Shown here in pieces: positions 54,334 through 63,047 of a stretch of DNA of 64,000 bases. A model generated the notes under the pieces. The model was not told the DNA's origin and did no database searches. It saw only the letters and a program-made list of their open reading frames with translations. How positions within the stretch are numbered: position 1 is the stretch's first letter; every line of letters starts with the position of its first letter. Position numbers and translations under genes: made by a program. This DNA comes from Mycobacterium branderi (GTDB lineage Bacteria > Actinomycetota > Actinomycetes > Mycobacteriales > Mycobacteriaceae). The stretch covers positions 1 through 64,000 of the forward strand of contig NZ_AP022607.1 of assembly GCF_010728725.1 (NCBI RefSeq), written 5' to 3'.

Positions 54334-56785
54334 AATGGATTACACCGGCATCCTGCCATTTGGCGATCGTCGCGTCATCGTAACCGAACTCGGCCAGCAC
54401 CTCGGCGGTGTGCTGACCGGCAAGGCATCCGCCGGGTGTCATGGTCGCCGACCTGCTCATCGCCACCAACGCAGAGAAGCGCAGGTGCTCATCGAAGACG
54501 GGACTGACCGCTTCGGCGGTGTATTCGGCCGCCAGCCCCGGATCGGTCTGAATAAGGCGTGCCGGCGGCCCCTCGTAGAGCTCCACGCAGCCGACGCCGG
54601 CCGCACCGAGGTGGCCTTCCCAGAACGCGGCCGGTTCTTTGCAAAAGACCGACTGCAAACGGCGGGCGAGGTCGTCATCGGACGCGCGCCGGCCCTGCGG
54701 CGTCGAGAACCGGTCGTCACCACGAAGATCGGTGAACTCACTGAGCGCCTCGATCAGCCGCTGCCACTCCTTCGGTTGTGGCGCCGCCAGGAAGAGATGG
54801 CCCTGGCTGGCGTCATAGATCCGGTAGAGCGCCGAGAGCCCAGTGCTGTCGTGTTTCGGAACCAAAGGCCCAGGAGCATCCGGATAATCGACCACCCAAT
54901 CGGTGAGCACGTGGGTGACCGTGGCCAGCATCGAGGTGCGCACGTCGTTGACCGGCCGGCCGCGGTTGCGACCCACGATCGCGGTGAGGATCGCCGACGC
55001 GACGGCCAGAGCTGCCAAGCCATCACTTTGCAACTCCGGCGCTGTTCCCGCGGACACCACCCGCGGAGCGTGATGCATGACCTCGTCCAGGCATGACGTC
55101 ACGCACGCGGCGTCCGGCGTGTTGGTCAGCGCCACCCCGCCGGCGGCCGCGATGCTGGGTGCATACGCCGGCCGAGCCCCGTAGGGTCCCTCAACGCCGT
55201 AGCCGGGCGCCGACACATAGATCAGGTCGGGGTTGATCGCGTGCAGCGCCTGTGCGCCGATTCCCAGCCGGTCGGCGGCGCCGGCCCGCATGGACTGCAG
55301 CACGACGTCAGCCGATGCGACGAGTTTGTGGGCCACCGCGCGTCCCTCATCGGTGTGTAGATCGACCTGAATGCTTTGCTTGCCCTGCATCACCTTCGCG
55401 CCTGCCGCCTCCGGGAACGGCAGCAGGTTCCGGATGTTGTCGCCGTTCATGGCCTCGAATTTGATGACCCGGGCGCCGAGGTCGGCCAGCACACTCGAGG
55501 CATACGGCGCGGCGAACATCTCGCCGAATTCCAGGATCGTGATGCCTGCAAGCGCCGGCGCCGAACCTGGGTCACTACTTGGCTTGGCAGGTAGGGGCTT
55601 CGACGACCACCCGCCTTCGGTATCGCCGAGCCGGGGGGCAGGCGACGGCCGGCACAGTGGACCCTGCGGGGTATGGATGAGCGTGGTGGGCTGGCGTACC
55701 GGCCCGACGTGCGGATCTTCGACGACGGTGCAACGCCGGTCGTGAATCAGTTGCGGATGCTCGAACACCTCGGGGCCGGACCGGAACAACTCGGCACACA
55801 GGTTGGGGTTGGCGTCGAAACACTGCTGCCATTCGGCCAGCGTGCGCTCACCGACCTTCGACAGCATGATCGACCATAACTCGGTGTAGAGCGCCGGATC
55901 CGCAAGTGCGGGAAAGCCTTTCCACTTCGGATCCGATAGCAGCTCCATCAACCCGAACTCCGTGAGCATCGCGGCGAACAGGTGCGGCGACACCTGGGCG
56001 AACTGCAGCCAGTGCCCGTCCTTCGTGGGCGCGGCCAGCAGCGCAAGCAGCATCGGGCTCTGCGGAGTGCCTTCCGGCGTCCAGGCCTCCACGGTGTTGT
56101 AGGCCTCCGGCCACCGGATGCCGACCAGTTCCCCGAACCAATTCCACGCATCGATCGCATACACGCCACGCACGAGGTCGGCGTCGACGATTTGGCCGAG
56201 CCCGCTGCGGTCGCGCTCATGCAGCGCGGCCAGGATGCCGTGTACGGCGATGTGGCCCGCGGCGAAGCTGGCGTACGGCGCGGTGACATAGGTAGGCCGG
56301 GGCGGATTGGCCATCCGGCGCACCGCGTGGAAAAGCCCGGTCTTGGCGAGGACGAGCCCCTCATAGCCCTTCAGATCCCGCCACGGGCCGCTGCGACCCC
56401 ATCCGGTGATGTGAGCGATGACCAGCTGCGGGTGACGAGCCGCCAGCGCCTCGGAGTCGATACCGAGTTCGGCGAGCCCGGCCGGGCTGAATGTGGTCAC
56501 CAGGACGTCGGCGGCTGCAAGCACATCGTTGAATTCAGCGGCGCCGGCCGCGCTCTTCAGGTCGAGTACCCGGCTGCGCTTGCCGCGCCCGAGCGCAGGC
56601 CACCCGCGAAGCGAGCGCACCGGAGCACCTCCGGGCGCTTCAAGCATCAGGACATCCGCCCCCGCATCGGCCAGAAACTGGGTGCAGATCGCGCCGGCCG
56701 GCGTGGTGGACAGGTCGACGATGCGGATGCCGGCCAGCGGCGCCACCGAACTAGAACCGTCCTGACCGTTGATCGAGGCAGACAT
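54326..56785 (-). CDS. Fused double CaiB/BaiF CoA-transferase
   Basis: 819-residue protein with two CaiB-type domains. The first (about 1-370) contains GIRIVDLSTTPAGAICTQFLADAGADVLMLEA and GKRSRVLDLKSA. The second (about 400-819) contains GITILEFGEMFAAPYASSVLADLGARVIKFEA and GKQSIQVDLHTDEG. Usually this transferase works as an interlocked homodimer of one-domain subunits, so the fusion may replace the dimer with a single chain, perhaps with one active site. Start ATG 56785, with GGGAG upstream. It lies divergent to the amidohydrolase/thiolase/DUF35 operon at 57011, from which the repeated operator separates it. It may supply the CoA ester for that operon. Confidence 0.85.
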   Translation of the reverse strand: MSASINGQDGSSSVAPLAGIRIVDLSTTPAGAICTQFLADAGADVLMLEAPGGAPVRSLRGWPALGRGKRSRVLDLKSAAGAAEFNDVLAAADVLVTTFSPAGLAELGIDSEALAARHPQLVIAHITGWGRSGPWRDLKGYEGLVLAKTGLFHAVRRMANPPRPTYVTAPYASFAAGHIAVHGILAALHERDRSGLGQIVDADLVRGVYAIDAWNWFGELVGIRWPEAYNTVEAWTPEGTPQSPMLLALLAAPTKDGHWLQFAQVSPHLFAAMLTEFGLMELLSDPKWKGFPALADPALYTELWSIMLSKVGERTLAEWQQCFDANPNLCAELFRSGPEVFEHPQLIHDRRCTVVEDPHVGPVRQPTTLIHTPQGPLCRPSPAPRLGDTEGGWSSKPLPAKPSSDPGSAPALAGITILEFGEMFAAPYASSVLADLGARVIKFEAMNGDNIRNLLPFPEAAGAKVMQGKQSIQVDLHTDEGRAVAHKLVASADVVLQSMRAGAADRLGIGAQALHAINPDLIYVSAPGYGVEGPYGARPAYAPSIAAAGGVALTNTPDAACVTSCLDEVMHHAPRVVSAGTAPELQSDGLAALAVASAILTAIVGRNRGRPVNDVRTSMLATVTHVLTDWVVDYPDAPGPLVPKHDSTGLSALYRIYDASQGHLFLAAPQPKEWQRLIEALSEFTDLRGDDRFSTPQGRRASDDDLARRLQSVFCKEPAAFWEGHLGAAGVGCVELYEGPPARLIQTDPGLAAEYTAEAVSPVFDEHLRFSALVAMSRSATMTPGGCLAGQHTAEVLAEFGYDDATIAKWQDAGVIHCG

Positions 56786-56800
56786 CAGATGCGCACTCCC

Positions 56801-56817
56801 TGAAAATCGGTTTTTCG
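56801..56817. promoter_or_regulatory. Operator repeat 1, TGAAAATCGGTTTTTCG
   Basis: 17-bp element with the inverted arms GAAAA-TCGGT-TTTTC, 16 bp upstream of the double-CaiB start. An identical 17-mer occurs at 56943. Both lie in the divergent region between 56785 and 57011. Confidence 0.65.
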
Positions 56818-56942
56818 AACTCAACCGCAGCCTGGCGTATTTGTGACGTGAATCGCATGCTATCGCATCGATCTAAGGTAGACCAGCACGGATTCCGTGC
56901 GCTGGGCAGTTGACATACCAGGCACGGCAGCCATAACCTTCG

Positions 56943-56959
56943 TGAAAATCGGTTTTTCG
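56943..56959. promoter_or_regulatory. Operator repeat 2, TGAAAATCGGTTTTTCG
   Basis: Identical to the element at 56801 and 142 bp from it, 51 bp upstream of the amidohydrolase start. One copy for each divergent gene implies joint control by one repressor, most likely the TetR encoded at 53719 beyond the CaiB gene. Confidence 0.65.
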
Positions 56960-57010
56960 CACCGGGCGTTGGACCGACCACCTGCTTGCGAAACGTCGGT
57001 TGGAGGAGCG

Positions 57011-58147
57011 ATGGCGAAAATGTGGACGAACTCCGGCGACTCACACTTCCTGGAGCCCGACGATCTGTGGCAGTCCAGGTTGCCTCAGCGGTTGGCCGAG
57101 TTGTGCCCGCGAGCGGAGAAGGATCCCGACGGCGAGTACGAAACCGTCTACGTCGATGGCCAGATCTTCCGTCGCAAACTGCCGTCCTCGGCGATGCAGG
57201 CCTTCGCCGAGGCGAGTATGGGGCCACAAGGGAGTCGCGACGCAAGGGCCCGGCTGGCCGACCTCGACAAGGAAGGCGTCTGGGGCGAAGTGATCTTCCC
57301 GTCGCTGGGCATGTGGGCCTCCACATTCCGCACACCGGAGTTACTCAAGGCGTGCATGCGGGCCAGTAATGAATGGGCGCTGGAGGAGATCGTTGCGGTG
57401 TCGCCCCGTTATGTGGTCACCGCCCAGATCTCGACCCTGGTCGTCGACGACGCGGTCGAAGAGCTGCGCTGGGCCGCAGACAAGGGATTCAAAGCGGTCT
57501 TCTTGCCGACCACACCTCATCCCAGCGCACCGGACTGGCACCGCGATGACTGGGAACCGTTGTGGGCAGCCGCCGAAGAGGCCGGAATGGTGCTGGCCTT
57601 CCACATCGGCACCGACCCGGTCGACATGACCGTAGGCGGCGCGTCGGGCGGTATGGGTCTGGTCTACCGCGGGCCGGGCGGCGCGATCATGAACTACGCC
57701 GAGACGACGTTCTCCGGTCAGCGGGCAGCGATGAAGATGGTCGCCTCCGGCGCGCTGGACCGCCATCCGGATCTGAAAGTGCTGATCTCCGAGGGCGGCG
57801 CGACGTGGGTTCCGTTCCTCGGTGACCGACTGCTCGAGGGGTATCGCCAACACCGCATGGCGGTGCGGCCGAAGCTCAGCCGCAGCCCCAAGGAGATCCT
57901 CTTCAACCAGGTGTACGCGTCGTTCCAGCATGACGAGACCGCCGTGCAGGCCTTCGACCACATGGGCTACCGCAACGTCATGTTCGGCAGCGACTATCCG
58001 CACATGGAAGGCACGTTCGGCCACACCCAGGACACGCTCAAGACGCTTTTCGACGGCGTCAGCGACCAGACACGGCTGCGCATCACCCAGGGCACCTTCT
58101 TCGAACTGTTCCCCGATGTCCCGCCTGTCCGGGCCGAAAGCATCTGA
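57011..58147 (+). CDS. Amidohydrolase (amidohydrolase_2 type)
   Basis: 378-residue metal-dependent amidohydrolase_2. The start at 57011 (MAKMWTNSGDSHFLEPDDLW) follows GGAGGAG; SGDSHFLEP is the first metal motif. Further motifs are LADLDKEGVWGEVIFPSLG, the His in VLAFHIGTDPV and the catalytic Asp in NVMFGSDYPHMEGTFGH. It is the first gene of the plus-strand operon with a thiolase-like protein, DUF35, a small protein, an SDR, DUF2889 and an alpha/beta hydrolase. It is a paralogue of the enzymes at 24437 and 47815. The 17-nt operator repeat lies 51 bp upstream. Confidence 0.87.
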   Translation: MAKMWTNSGDSHFLEPDDLWQSRLPQRLAELCPRAEKDPDGEYETVYVDGQIFRRKLPSSAMQAFAEASMGPQGSRDARARLADLDKEGVWGEVIFPSLGMWASTFRTPELLKACMRASNEWALEEIVAVSPRYVVTAQISTLVVDDAVEELRWAADKGFKAVFLPTTPHPSAPDWHRDDWEPLWAAAEEAGMVLAFHIGTDPVDMTVGGASGGMGLVYRGPGGAIMNYAETTFSGQRAAMKMVASGALDRHPDLKVLISEGGATWVPFLGDRLLEGYRQHRMAVRPKLSRSPKEILFNQVYASFQHDETAVQAFDHMGYRNVMFGSDYPHMEGTFGHTQDTLKTLFDGVSDQTRLRITQGTFFELFPDVPPVRAESI

Positions 58148-58151
58148 GCCG

Positions 58152-59351
58152 GTGTCCAATTCGAACGGCCTGCGTGACGTCGCCATCGTCGGCGTCGGCG
58201 CGACGCCGTACTACAAACGCGGCGGGTCGCTGCCGAAAACCACCACCGAACTCGCCGGCGAGGCGATCCTCGCCGCGTGCGAAGACGCCGGACTCTGCGT
58301 CGCTGACATTGACGGTTTCGCCTACTACTCGGGGGCCACCGCCGGTTACACCGAGAAAATGGACACCGGCGAATTCATGGAAACGCTCGGCATTCCGGAG
58401 GTCCGCTTCAGCGCGGCGCTGACTTCGGGCGGCGGTGGTTCAGCCGGCGCGATCGGCCTAGCCAGGGCGGCCATTGTCGCCGGCGACGCGTCAGTGATGG
58501 TCACCGTGATGGCCCTGCAGCAGTCCAAACAGCGCCTGGGATCAGTGTTTTCGGCGATGGAGCCCGACCCGCTCAACTCGTTCCTTCAGCCCTCAGGCCT
58601 GTTCGGTCCGGGACAGCTCATGTCGGTGCTGGCGCGCAGGCACATGCATCTCTACGGCACCCGTCGCGAGGCGTTCGCCGAGATAGCGATCTCCACCCGG
58701 GCCAATGCGATGAACCGGCCCAAGGCGATCCACCGAGAACCCCTCACCCTGGAGGACTACTTCAACGCGCGGATGATCGCAGAACCGTTGTGTCTCTACG
58801 ACTTCTGCCAGGAGACCGACGGCGCGGTCGCGGTCATCACCACCAGCATGGAGCGGGCCCGCGACCTTCGCCGGCCGCCGGTCCCGGTGGTCGCCGCCGC
58901 CCACGGTGGGGTGCGGGACTGGGGACGCGCATTCGCCTGGATGGGCATGCCCGACGAGTACTTCGCCTCCGCCGGTAACAAGCCGATCGCCGAACGGCTC
59001 TACCGGCAGGCCGGGATCACCGCCACCGACATCGACGTGGCGCTGCTCTACGACCACTTCACCCCGATGGTGCTGATGCAGCTCGAAGATTACGGCTTTT
59101 GCGACAAAGGCGAAGGCGGTGCATTCGTCGAGAGTGGGGCGATCCGCTATGACGGCGGCTCCATTCCGGTCAACACCCACGGCGGCCAACTGTCGGAGGC
59201 CTACATCATCGGCATGACCCACATCATGGAAGGAGTCGAGCAGATGCGCGGCACCGCCATCAACCAGGTGCCCGGCGCAGAGCTTGCGTTGGTCACCGGC
59301 GGGCCGGCCAGTCTCCCGGTCAGCGGCTTGATCCTGGGACGCGCGGCATGA
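58152..59351 (+). CDS. Thiolase-like protein (lipid-transfer/retro-aldolase type)
   Basis: 399-residue thiolase-fold protein. It begins at the GTG at 58152 (VSNSNGLRDVAIVGVGATPYYKRGG), four bases behind the amidohydrolase stop. As in the paralogue at 41487, the thiolase Cys is not conserved and the motif LLYDHFTPMVLMQLEDYGFC carries the candidate catalytic Tyr. The C-terminal NTHGGQLSEAYIIGMTHIMEG follows. The DUF35 gene overlaps its stop (ATGA at 59348). The two should form the retro-aldolase complex of this operon, cleaving a beta-hydroxyacyl-CoA. The SDR and alpha/beta hydrolase behind it may treat the products. Confidence 0.85.
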   Translation: MSNSNGLRDVAIVGVGATPYYKRGGSLPKTTTELAGEAILAACEDAGLCVADIDGFAYYSGATAGYTEKMDTGEFMETLGIPEVRFSAALTSGGGGSAGAIGLARAAIVAGDASVMVTVMALQQSKQRLGSVFSAMEPDPLNSFLQPSGLFGPGQLMSVLARRHMHLYGTRREAFAEIAISTRANAMNRPKAIHREPLTLEDYFNARMIAEPLCLYDFCQETDGAVAVITTSMERARDLRRPPVPVVAAAHGGVRDWGRAFAWMGMPDEYFASAGNKPIAERLYRQAGITATDIDVALLYDHFTPMVLMQLEDYGFCDKGEGGAFVESGAIRYDGGSIPVNTHGGQLSEAYIIGMTHIMEGVEQMRGTAINQVPGAELALVTGGPASLPVSGLILGRAA

Positions 59352-59806
59352 GCGCCCCGCTGGCGACGCCGGCCACCACCCTGCCCGGCCAGCACGTCCG
59401 CATCGCCGTCAACAAACACACCGAACCGTTCTGGCAGGCAGCCCAACAACGGCGGCTCGTCGCTCCCCGCTGCACCGACTGTGGCACCTTCCGGCTGCCC
59501 CCCACACCGTTCTGCCCGGCTTGCCAGTCCACCGCCGTCACCTGGGTCCAATTGAGTGGTCAGGCAACCGTATACAGCTTTGCGGTCGTGCACGGAATCC
59601 CCGGCCTGCCCGACCTGACGTTGGTACCCGCCGTGGTCGATCTGCCCGATGCGCCCGGTGCACGGCTGGTCAGCAACATCGTCGGCATCGCGCCGAGTGA
59701 CGTGACGATCGGCATGACTGTGCGCGTTGACTTCTCCCCGATCACCGACGGCTGGATGCTTCCGGTGTTCCGACCGCGGACACCCCATGAGAGTGAGGTT
59801 CCATGA
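59348..59806 (+). CDS. DUF35 protein (zinc ribbon plus OB fold)
   Basis: 152-residue OB-fold protein with an N-terminal zinc ribbon, the four cysteines being in CTDCGTFRLPPTPFCPAC. The OB domain has SGQATVYSFAVVHGIPGLPD, VDLPDAPGARLVSNIVG and IGMTVRVDFSP. It overlaps the thiolase-like gene by ATGA and is itself overlapped by the small 70-residue gene (ATGA at 59803). Partner of the thiolase-like protein in a retro-aldolase is the best reading, by analogy to the Ltp2/DUF35 complex of sterol side-chain degradation. Confidence 0.87.
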   Translation: MSAPLATPATTLPGQHVRIAVNKHTEPFWQAAQQRRLVAPRCTDCGTFRLPPTPFCPACQSTAVTWVQLSGQATVYSFAVVHGIPGLPDLTLVPAVVDLPDAPGARLVSNIVGIAPSDVTIGMTVRVDFSPITDGWMLPVFRPRTPHESEVP

Positions 59807-60015
59807 CCGACGACGAGAGCGCTTGGCACGAAAAGCCCCTGGAGTTTCTCACCAGCATCGCCAACACCGGTGGATCATGCGACGGTCAATCGATTCTGCC
59901 CGCAAACGGGCATTTCCGCGCCTCGTGCTCATGCGGCAATTGGAGCGTCGAGGTCGACGACCCCCAAGACGGGCTGAGATTGGCGCGCCTTCATACCGGC
60001 AGTGCGCTTTCCTGA
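59803..60015 (+). CDS. Small CSCG-motif protein
   Basis: 70-residue protein starting with the ATG at 59803 that overlaps the DUF35 stop (ATGA). It has a central RASCSCGNWSVEVDDP motif with two closely spaced cysteines, a lone upstream Cys (GGSCDGQ) and a C-terminal LRLARLHTGS helix. Three Cys and a His could hold a metal, but the set is incomplete. The coupling on its left and the good RBS of the SDR on its right support a real gene. The function is unknown. Confidence 0.6.
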   Translation: MTDDESAWHEKPLEFLTSIANTGGSCDGQSILPANGHFRASCSCGNWSVEVDDPQDGLRLARLHTGSALS

Positions 60016-60042
60016 CACCACCAACCCATCGAAGGAGATCTC

Positions 60043-60858
60043 GTGGGAAATCTGGACGGCAAGGTCGCCTTCATCACCGGCGGTGCCCGAGGGCAGGGCC
60101 GCGCGCATGCCGTGCGCCTCGCCGGCGACGGCGCCGACATCATCGCCCTCGACATCTGCGCCGAGATCGACTCGATGGACTACCCCAACGCGACACCGGC
60201 AGACCTCGAGCAGACCGTCAAGCTCGTCGAGGATCAGGGCCGGCGAATCGTGGCCCGCCAGGCCGATGTTCGCGACGCGGACGCCGTCGACGCCATTGTC
60301 CGCGCAGGCGTAGCCGAACTCGGCCGTCTGGACATCGTGGTGGCCAACGCCGGGATCGTCCGGCTCAGCGAGGGACCGAATCGACGCCAGATCTTCCGGG
60401 ACATCATCGACGTGAACCTGATCGGCGTGTGGAACACCGTCGAGGCAGCGATCCCTACCCTGATAGGGGGCGGCCGGGGCGGATCGATCGTGATCACCAG
60501 CTCCAGCGCCGGTTTGAAGGCCACCGGCACCGACCGGGCGGGTGGGCAGGCGTATGCCGCCGCCAAACGGGGGCTGGTCGCATTGATGCAGGTGTGGGCC
60601 AACCACCTTGGGCCACATTCGATTCGCGTCAACACCATCCACCCGACAGGGGTGGCGACCGGCATGGTGATGAACGAGACGATGGCCAAGCTGTTCGAAG
60701 CCAATGACGAGGCGCTCTCGGCCATGCAGAACGTGCTACCGATACAGATTCTGCAACCCGAAGATGTCGCCGGTGCCGTTGCCTGGCTGGTTTCCGACGA
60801 AGCCAGATTCATCACCGGCACCGCCTGGCCGCTGGACGCCGGCTTCGCGGTGCGATAG
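60043..60858 (+). CDS. SDR, mycofactocin-coupled type
   Basis: 271-residue short-chain dehydrogenase from the GTG at 60043 (RBS AAGGAG). It has FITGGARGQGRAHAVRLAGDGAD, the characteristic insertion (EIDSMDYPNATPADLEQT) of mycofactocin-dependent SDRs, NAGIV, a SSSAG serine and the catalytic YAAAK. The C-terminus (FITGTAWPLDAGFAVR) is normal. It oxidises an alcohol, with electrons expected to leave through mycofactocin rather than free NAD. It is closely related in layout to the SDR at 30175. Its position behind the retro-aldolase genes suggests it acts on the hydroxy intermediate or the released fragment. Confidence 0.87.
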   Translation: MGNLDGKVAFITGGARGQGRAHAVRLAGDGADIIALDICAEIDSMDYPNATPADLEQTVKLVEDQGRRIVARQADVRDADAVDAIVRAGVAELGRLDIVVANAGIVRLSEGPNRRQIFRDIIDVNLIGVWNTVEAAIPTLIGGGRGGSIVITSSSAGLKATGTDRAGGQAYAAAKRGLVALMQVWANHLGPHSIRVNTIHPTGVATGMVMNETMAKLFEANDEALSAMQNVLPIQILQPEDVAGAVAWLVSDEARFITGTAWPLDAGFAVR

Positions 60859-60876
60859 CAAAGGACGCAAAAACCC

Positions 60877-61920
60877 GTGACCACTTCGACTTCCGACACG
60901 ACCCGCACGGATTTGGGCACACCGGGTTTCGGGCTTCATCCCCTGCACGGCATTCACGAACCGACGCGGGGAACGCCACCGCGGCTCCCCGGCTCGGTCC
61001 GGCGCACCAGCTCCATCGACATGACGCGCGACCCCGGCTCACTGGACCCGGTGTACCTACTGGGTCGGGCACGCGACCTCAAGACAGCCCGCGACGGAAC
61101 CGCAACCGAGATCGGCCAGGCCTGGATGCAGGCGACCGTCGAGATGATCCCGCGGGTCATCCAGCACATCGAGGTCGCGCCGGCCGTTCCCGGCATGCGG
61201 CTGGTCGGCGCCCCGGCGATGCGGGGCTTTCGAGCCGCGGTCGACAAGGCGGCGCCGCAGCTGCGGCTGCGACGCGATCTGCGCTACACCCTGCTTGACG
61301 ACGTCCCAGTCGCGACATTGATTTCCGGGCATGCGCTGTCGGCCTCCGGCGCACTGGGTAACGTATCGAAGTCCGGTTATCTACCGGTCGCCTATCAGTG
61401 CGCCGGCTTTGTAACCGGCGGCCTGTTGATGACGTCGTTCGAAGCCGGCGACCCCGCCGTGGTGACCGGGCCGGCGGCCCCCGATCTCGAGGACCCGGCC
61501 GATCCCCTCGCCTGGCATGACATGGCGACGCTGCCGGTCCTCGGTATGCGGCGGCGGCGCCGCCTCGACGTGTACCGAAGCCAGAAGAACCGAGAAGTGT
61601 TGATCGACGCGATGTTTCGCGACACCTACGTCCGCGCCGACGGCACGCAAACCATCATCCACGAGTACACACTGGAAGCGTCGGTCGATCCCGAGACTGA
61701 CACCATCGTGCGTTCGGCGGCGGTCCCCAGAGTGCTGCCGTGGCAGGAATGCCCCGGCGCCGTCGCCAGCGCGACCCGCATCACGGGGATGAAATTGGGC
61801 GAGTTGCATTTTCGTGTCCGCCGCGAACTATCGGGCACGTCCACCTGCACTCACCTCAACGATCTGTTGCGCAGCATCGCCGACGCCGCGGCGCTGACGC
61901 CCATGTTGCATACCGTCTGA
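60877..61920 (+). CDS. DUF2889 protein
   Basis: 347-residue protein that resembles the DUF2889 family. It contains a beta-rich N-terminal part (TPPRLPGSVRRTSSIDMTRD), a central segment RLDVYRSQKNREVLIDAMFRD and a C-terminal block (LPWQECPGAVASATRITGM, HLNDLLRSIADAAAL) with conserved Cys, Trp and His-Leu-Asn-Asp. The start at 60877 is GTG. The family has no established activity but often lies beside catabolic genes of aromatic or steroid type. The downstream alpha/beta hydrolase starts within 27 bp. It is co-transcribed with the retro-aldolase operon. Confidence 0.72.
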   Translation: MTTSTSDTTRTDLGTPGFGLHPLHGIHEPTRGTPPRLPGSVRRTSSIDMTRDPGSLDPVYLLGRARDLKTARDGTATEIGQAWMQATVEMIPRVIQHIEVAPAVPGMRLVGAPAMRGFRAAVDKAAPQLRLRRDLRYTLLDDVPVATLISGHALSASGALGNVSKSGYLPVAYQCAGFVTGGLLMTSFEAGDPAVVTGPAAPDLEDPADPLAWHDMATLPVLGMRRRRRLDVYRSQKNREVLIDAMFRDTYVRADGTQTIIHEYTLEASVDPETDTIVRSAAVPRVLPWQECPGAVASATRITGMKLGELHFRVRRELSGTSTCTHLNDLLRSIADAAALTPMLHTV

Positions 61921-61946
61921 TGCCCCGAGAAACCACCGGAGAAACA

Positions 61947-62900
61947 ATGCCCCTGCGGTTGTCCTTCGACGTCTCTGCCGCCATCGGAAGCGAAGAAGAG
62001 CTCACCCAGGCGGCGTGGACGTTCCTGCCAGTACGCCCCTCGGAGGCGCCGGCGATTTTGGTGTGCCTCGCGGGCGGCGTGTACGACAAGCACTACTGGC
62101 ACATGCAGATTCCAGGGCATCCCGGCTACAGCTTCGGCGAACACATGGCCGAGGCAGGCTACATCGTGATCGCGGTCGACCACTTGGGTGTGGGCGAGAG
62201 CACCGACCCGGTCGACTCAGGTCCGCTCGGCCTGGACATGCTTGCCACCGGCGACGCCGAGGTGCTCCGGCAGATCCGCGCCAAATCCGTGGCGGGCACT
62301 TTGGCAGACGGTCTGCCTGCAGTGAGCTTGCCGGTCATCGGCGTTGGCCACTCCATGGGCTCTTGCCTCACGACGATGGTGCAGGCACGACATCAGGTCT
62401 ACGACGCCGTCGCGCTGCTGGGCTACGCAGTCCAGATCACTCACGTCTACGAGCACGACGCCGACGCCGACGATCTCGAGACCCGGCTTCAACAGAACAT
62501 CGTGAACGTCTGCCAATTGGCCGGCGTCAGCCCCGACGACAGCCATATGATCGGTCCGCGAACGTTTCTGGCCGACATGTTCTACGCGGGCGAGGTACCA
62601 CAACAGGTCATCGACGCTGACACCGCCGTCGAGAGCCGAGTTCCGGTACGCGCCGCGGCAGAAGTCACTACGCCAGGCTTCGTCGAGAAGTACACACCGC
62701 AGCTGGATGTGCCGGTATTCCTGGCGTTCGGAGCGGCCATCGACGTGTCACCCAACCCGTACGCCGAACCGGCCAACTACACGGGCTCATCTGACGTAAC
62801 GCTGTATCTGGTGCCGAAGTCGGGACACTGTCACAACTTCGGCAGCCACCGCGCCCAGCTATGGGACCGCATCGCGGCGTGGATACCCACAGTGGTGTGA
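61947..62900 (+). CDS. Alpha/beta hydrolase
   Basis: 317-residue alpha/beta hydrolase from the ATG at 61947 (RBS GGAG five bases upstream); an ATG at 61920 that overlaps the DUF2889 stop is weaker. It has an oxyanion strand (ILVCLAGGVYDKHYWH), the nucleophile elbow VIGVGHSMGSCLTTM, an acid-containing VFLAFGAAIDVSPNPY segment and the His of SGHCHNFGSHR. It may hydrolyse an ester, lactone or thioester released in the pathway. It closes the operon from 57011. Its sequence is not closely similar to the hydrolase at 45452. Confidence 0.82.
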   Translation: MPLRLSFDVSAAIGSEEELTQAAWTFLPVRPSEAPAILVCLAGGVYDKHYWHMQIPGHPGYSFGEHMAEAGYIVIAVDHLGVGESTDPVDSGPLGLDMLATGDAEVLRQIRAKSVAGTLADGLPAVSLPVIGVGHSMGSCLTTMVQARHQVYDAVALLGYAVQITHVYEHDADADDLETRLQQNIVNVCQLAGVSPDDSHMIGPRTFLADMFYAGEVPQQVIDADTAVESRVPVRAAAEVTTPGFVEKYTPQLDVPVFLAFGAAIDVSPNPYAEPANYTGSSDVTLYLVPKSGHCHNFGSHRAQLWDRIAAWIPTVV

Positions 62901-63027
62901 ACCCACAAGTCCAATCTTATGGCGGCCGATGTCCAGTTGAGTGGCATGGCTGTGCTCGGTTGTTCGTCGCACGCCCGTCTGCGACGCGATCCACGCAGTA
63001 GCAGGAGCTGGCTACCCAAGCCGCAGT

Positions 63028-63041
63028 TAGTGCACTACGTT
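63028..63041 (+). promoter_or_regulatory. Leaderless promoter with overlapping dyad
   Basis: TACGTT (63036-63041) is a TANNNT -10 element six bases before the GTG at 63048, the spacing for a leaderless transcript. The palindrome TAGTGCACTA (63028-63037) overlaps the first two bases of the hexamer, so a repressor there would block the promoter. Confidence 0.5.
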
Positions 63042-63047
63042 AGACAC

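Noticed and set aside
57822..58151. A plus-strand frame extending the thiolase-like protein upstream
   Set aside because: It runs through the amidohydrolase gene in another frame and has no family similarity. The GTG at 58152 is the natural start.
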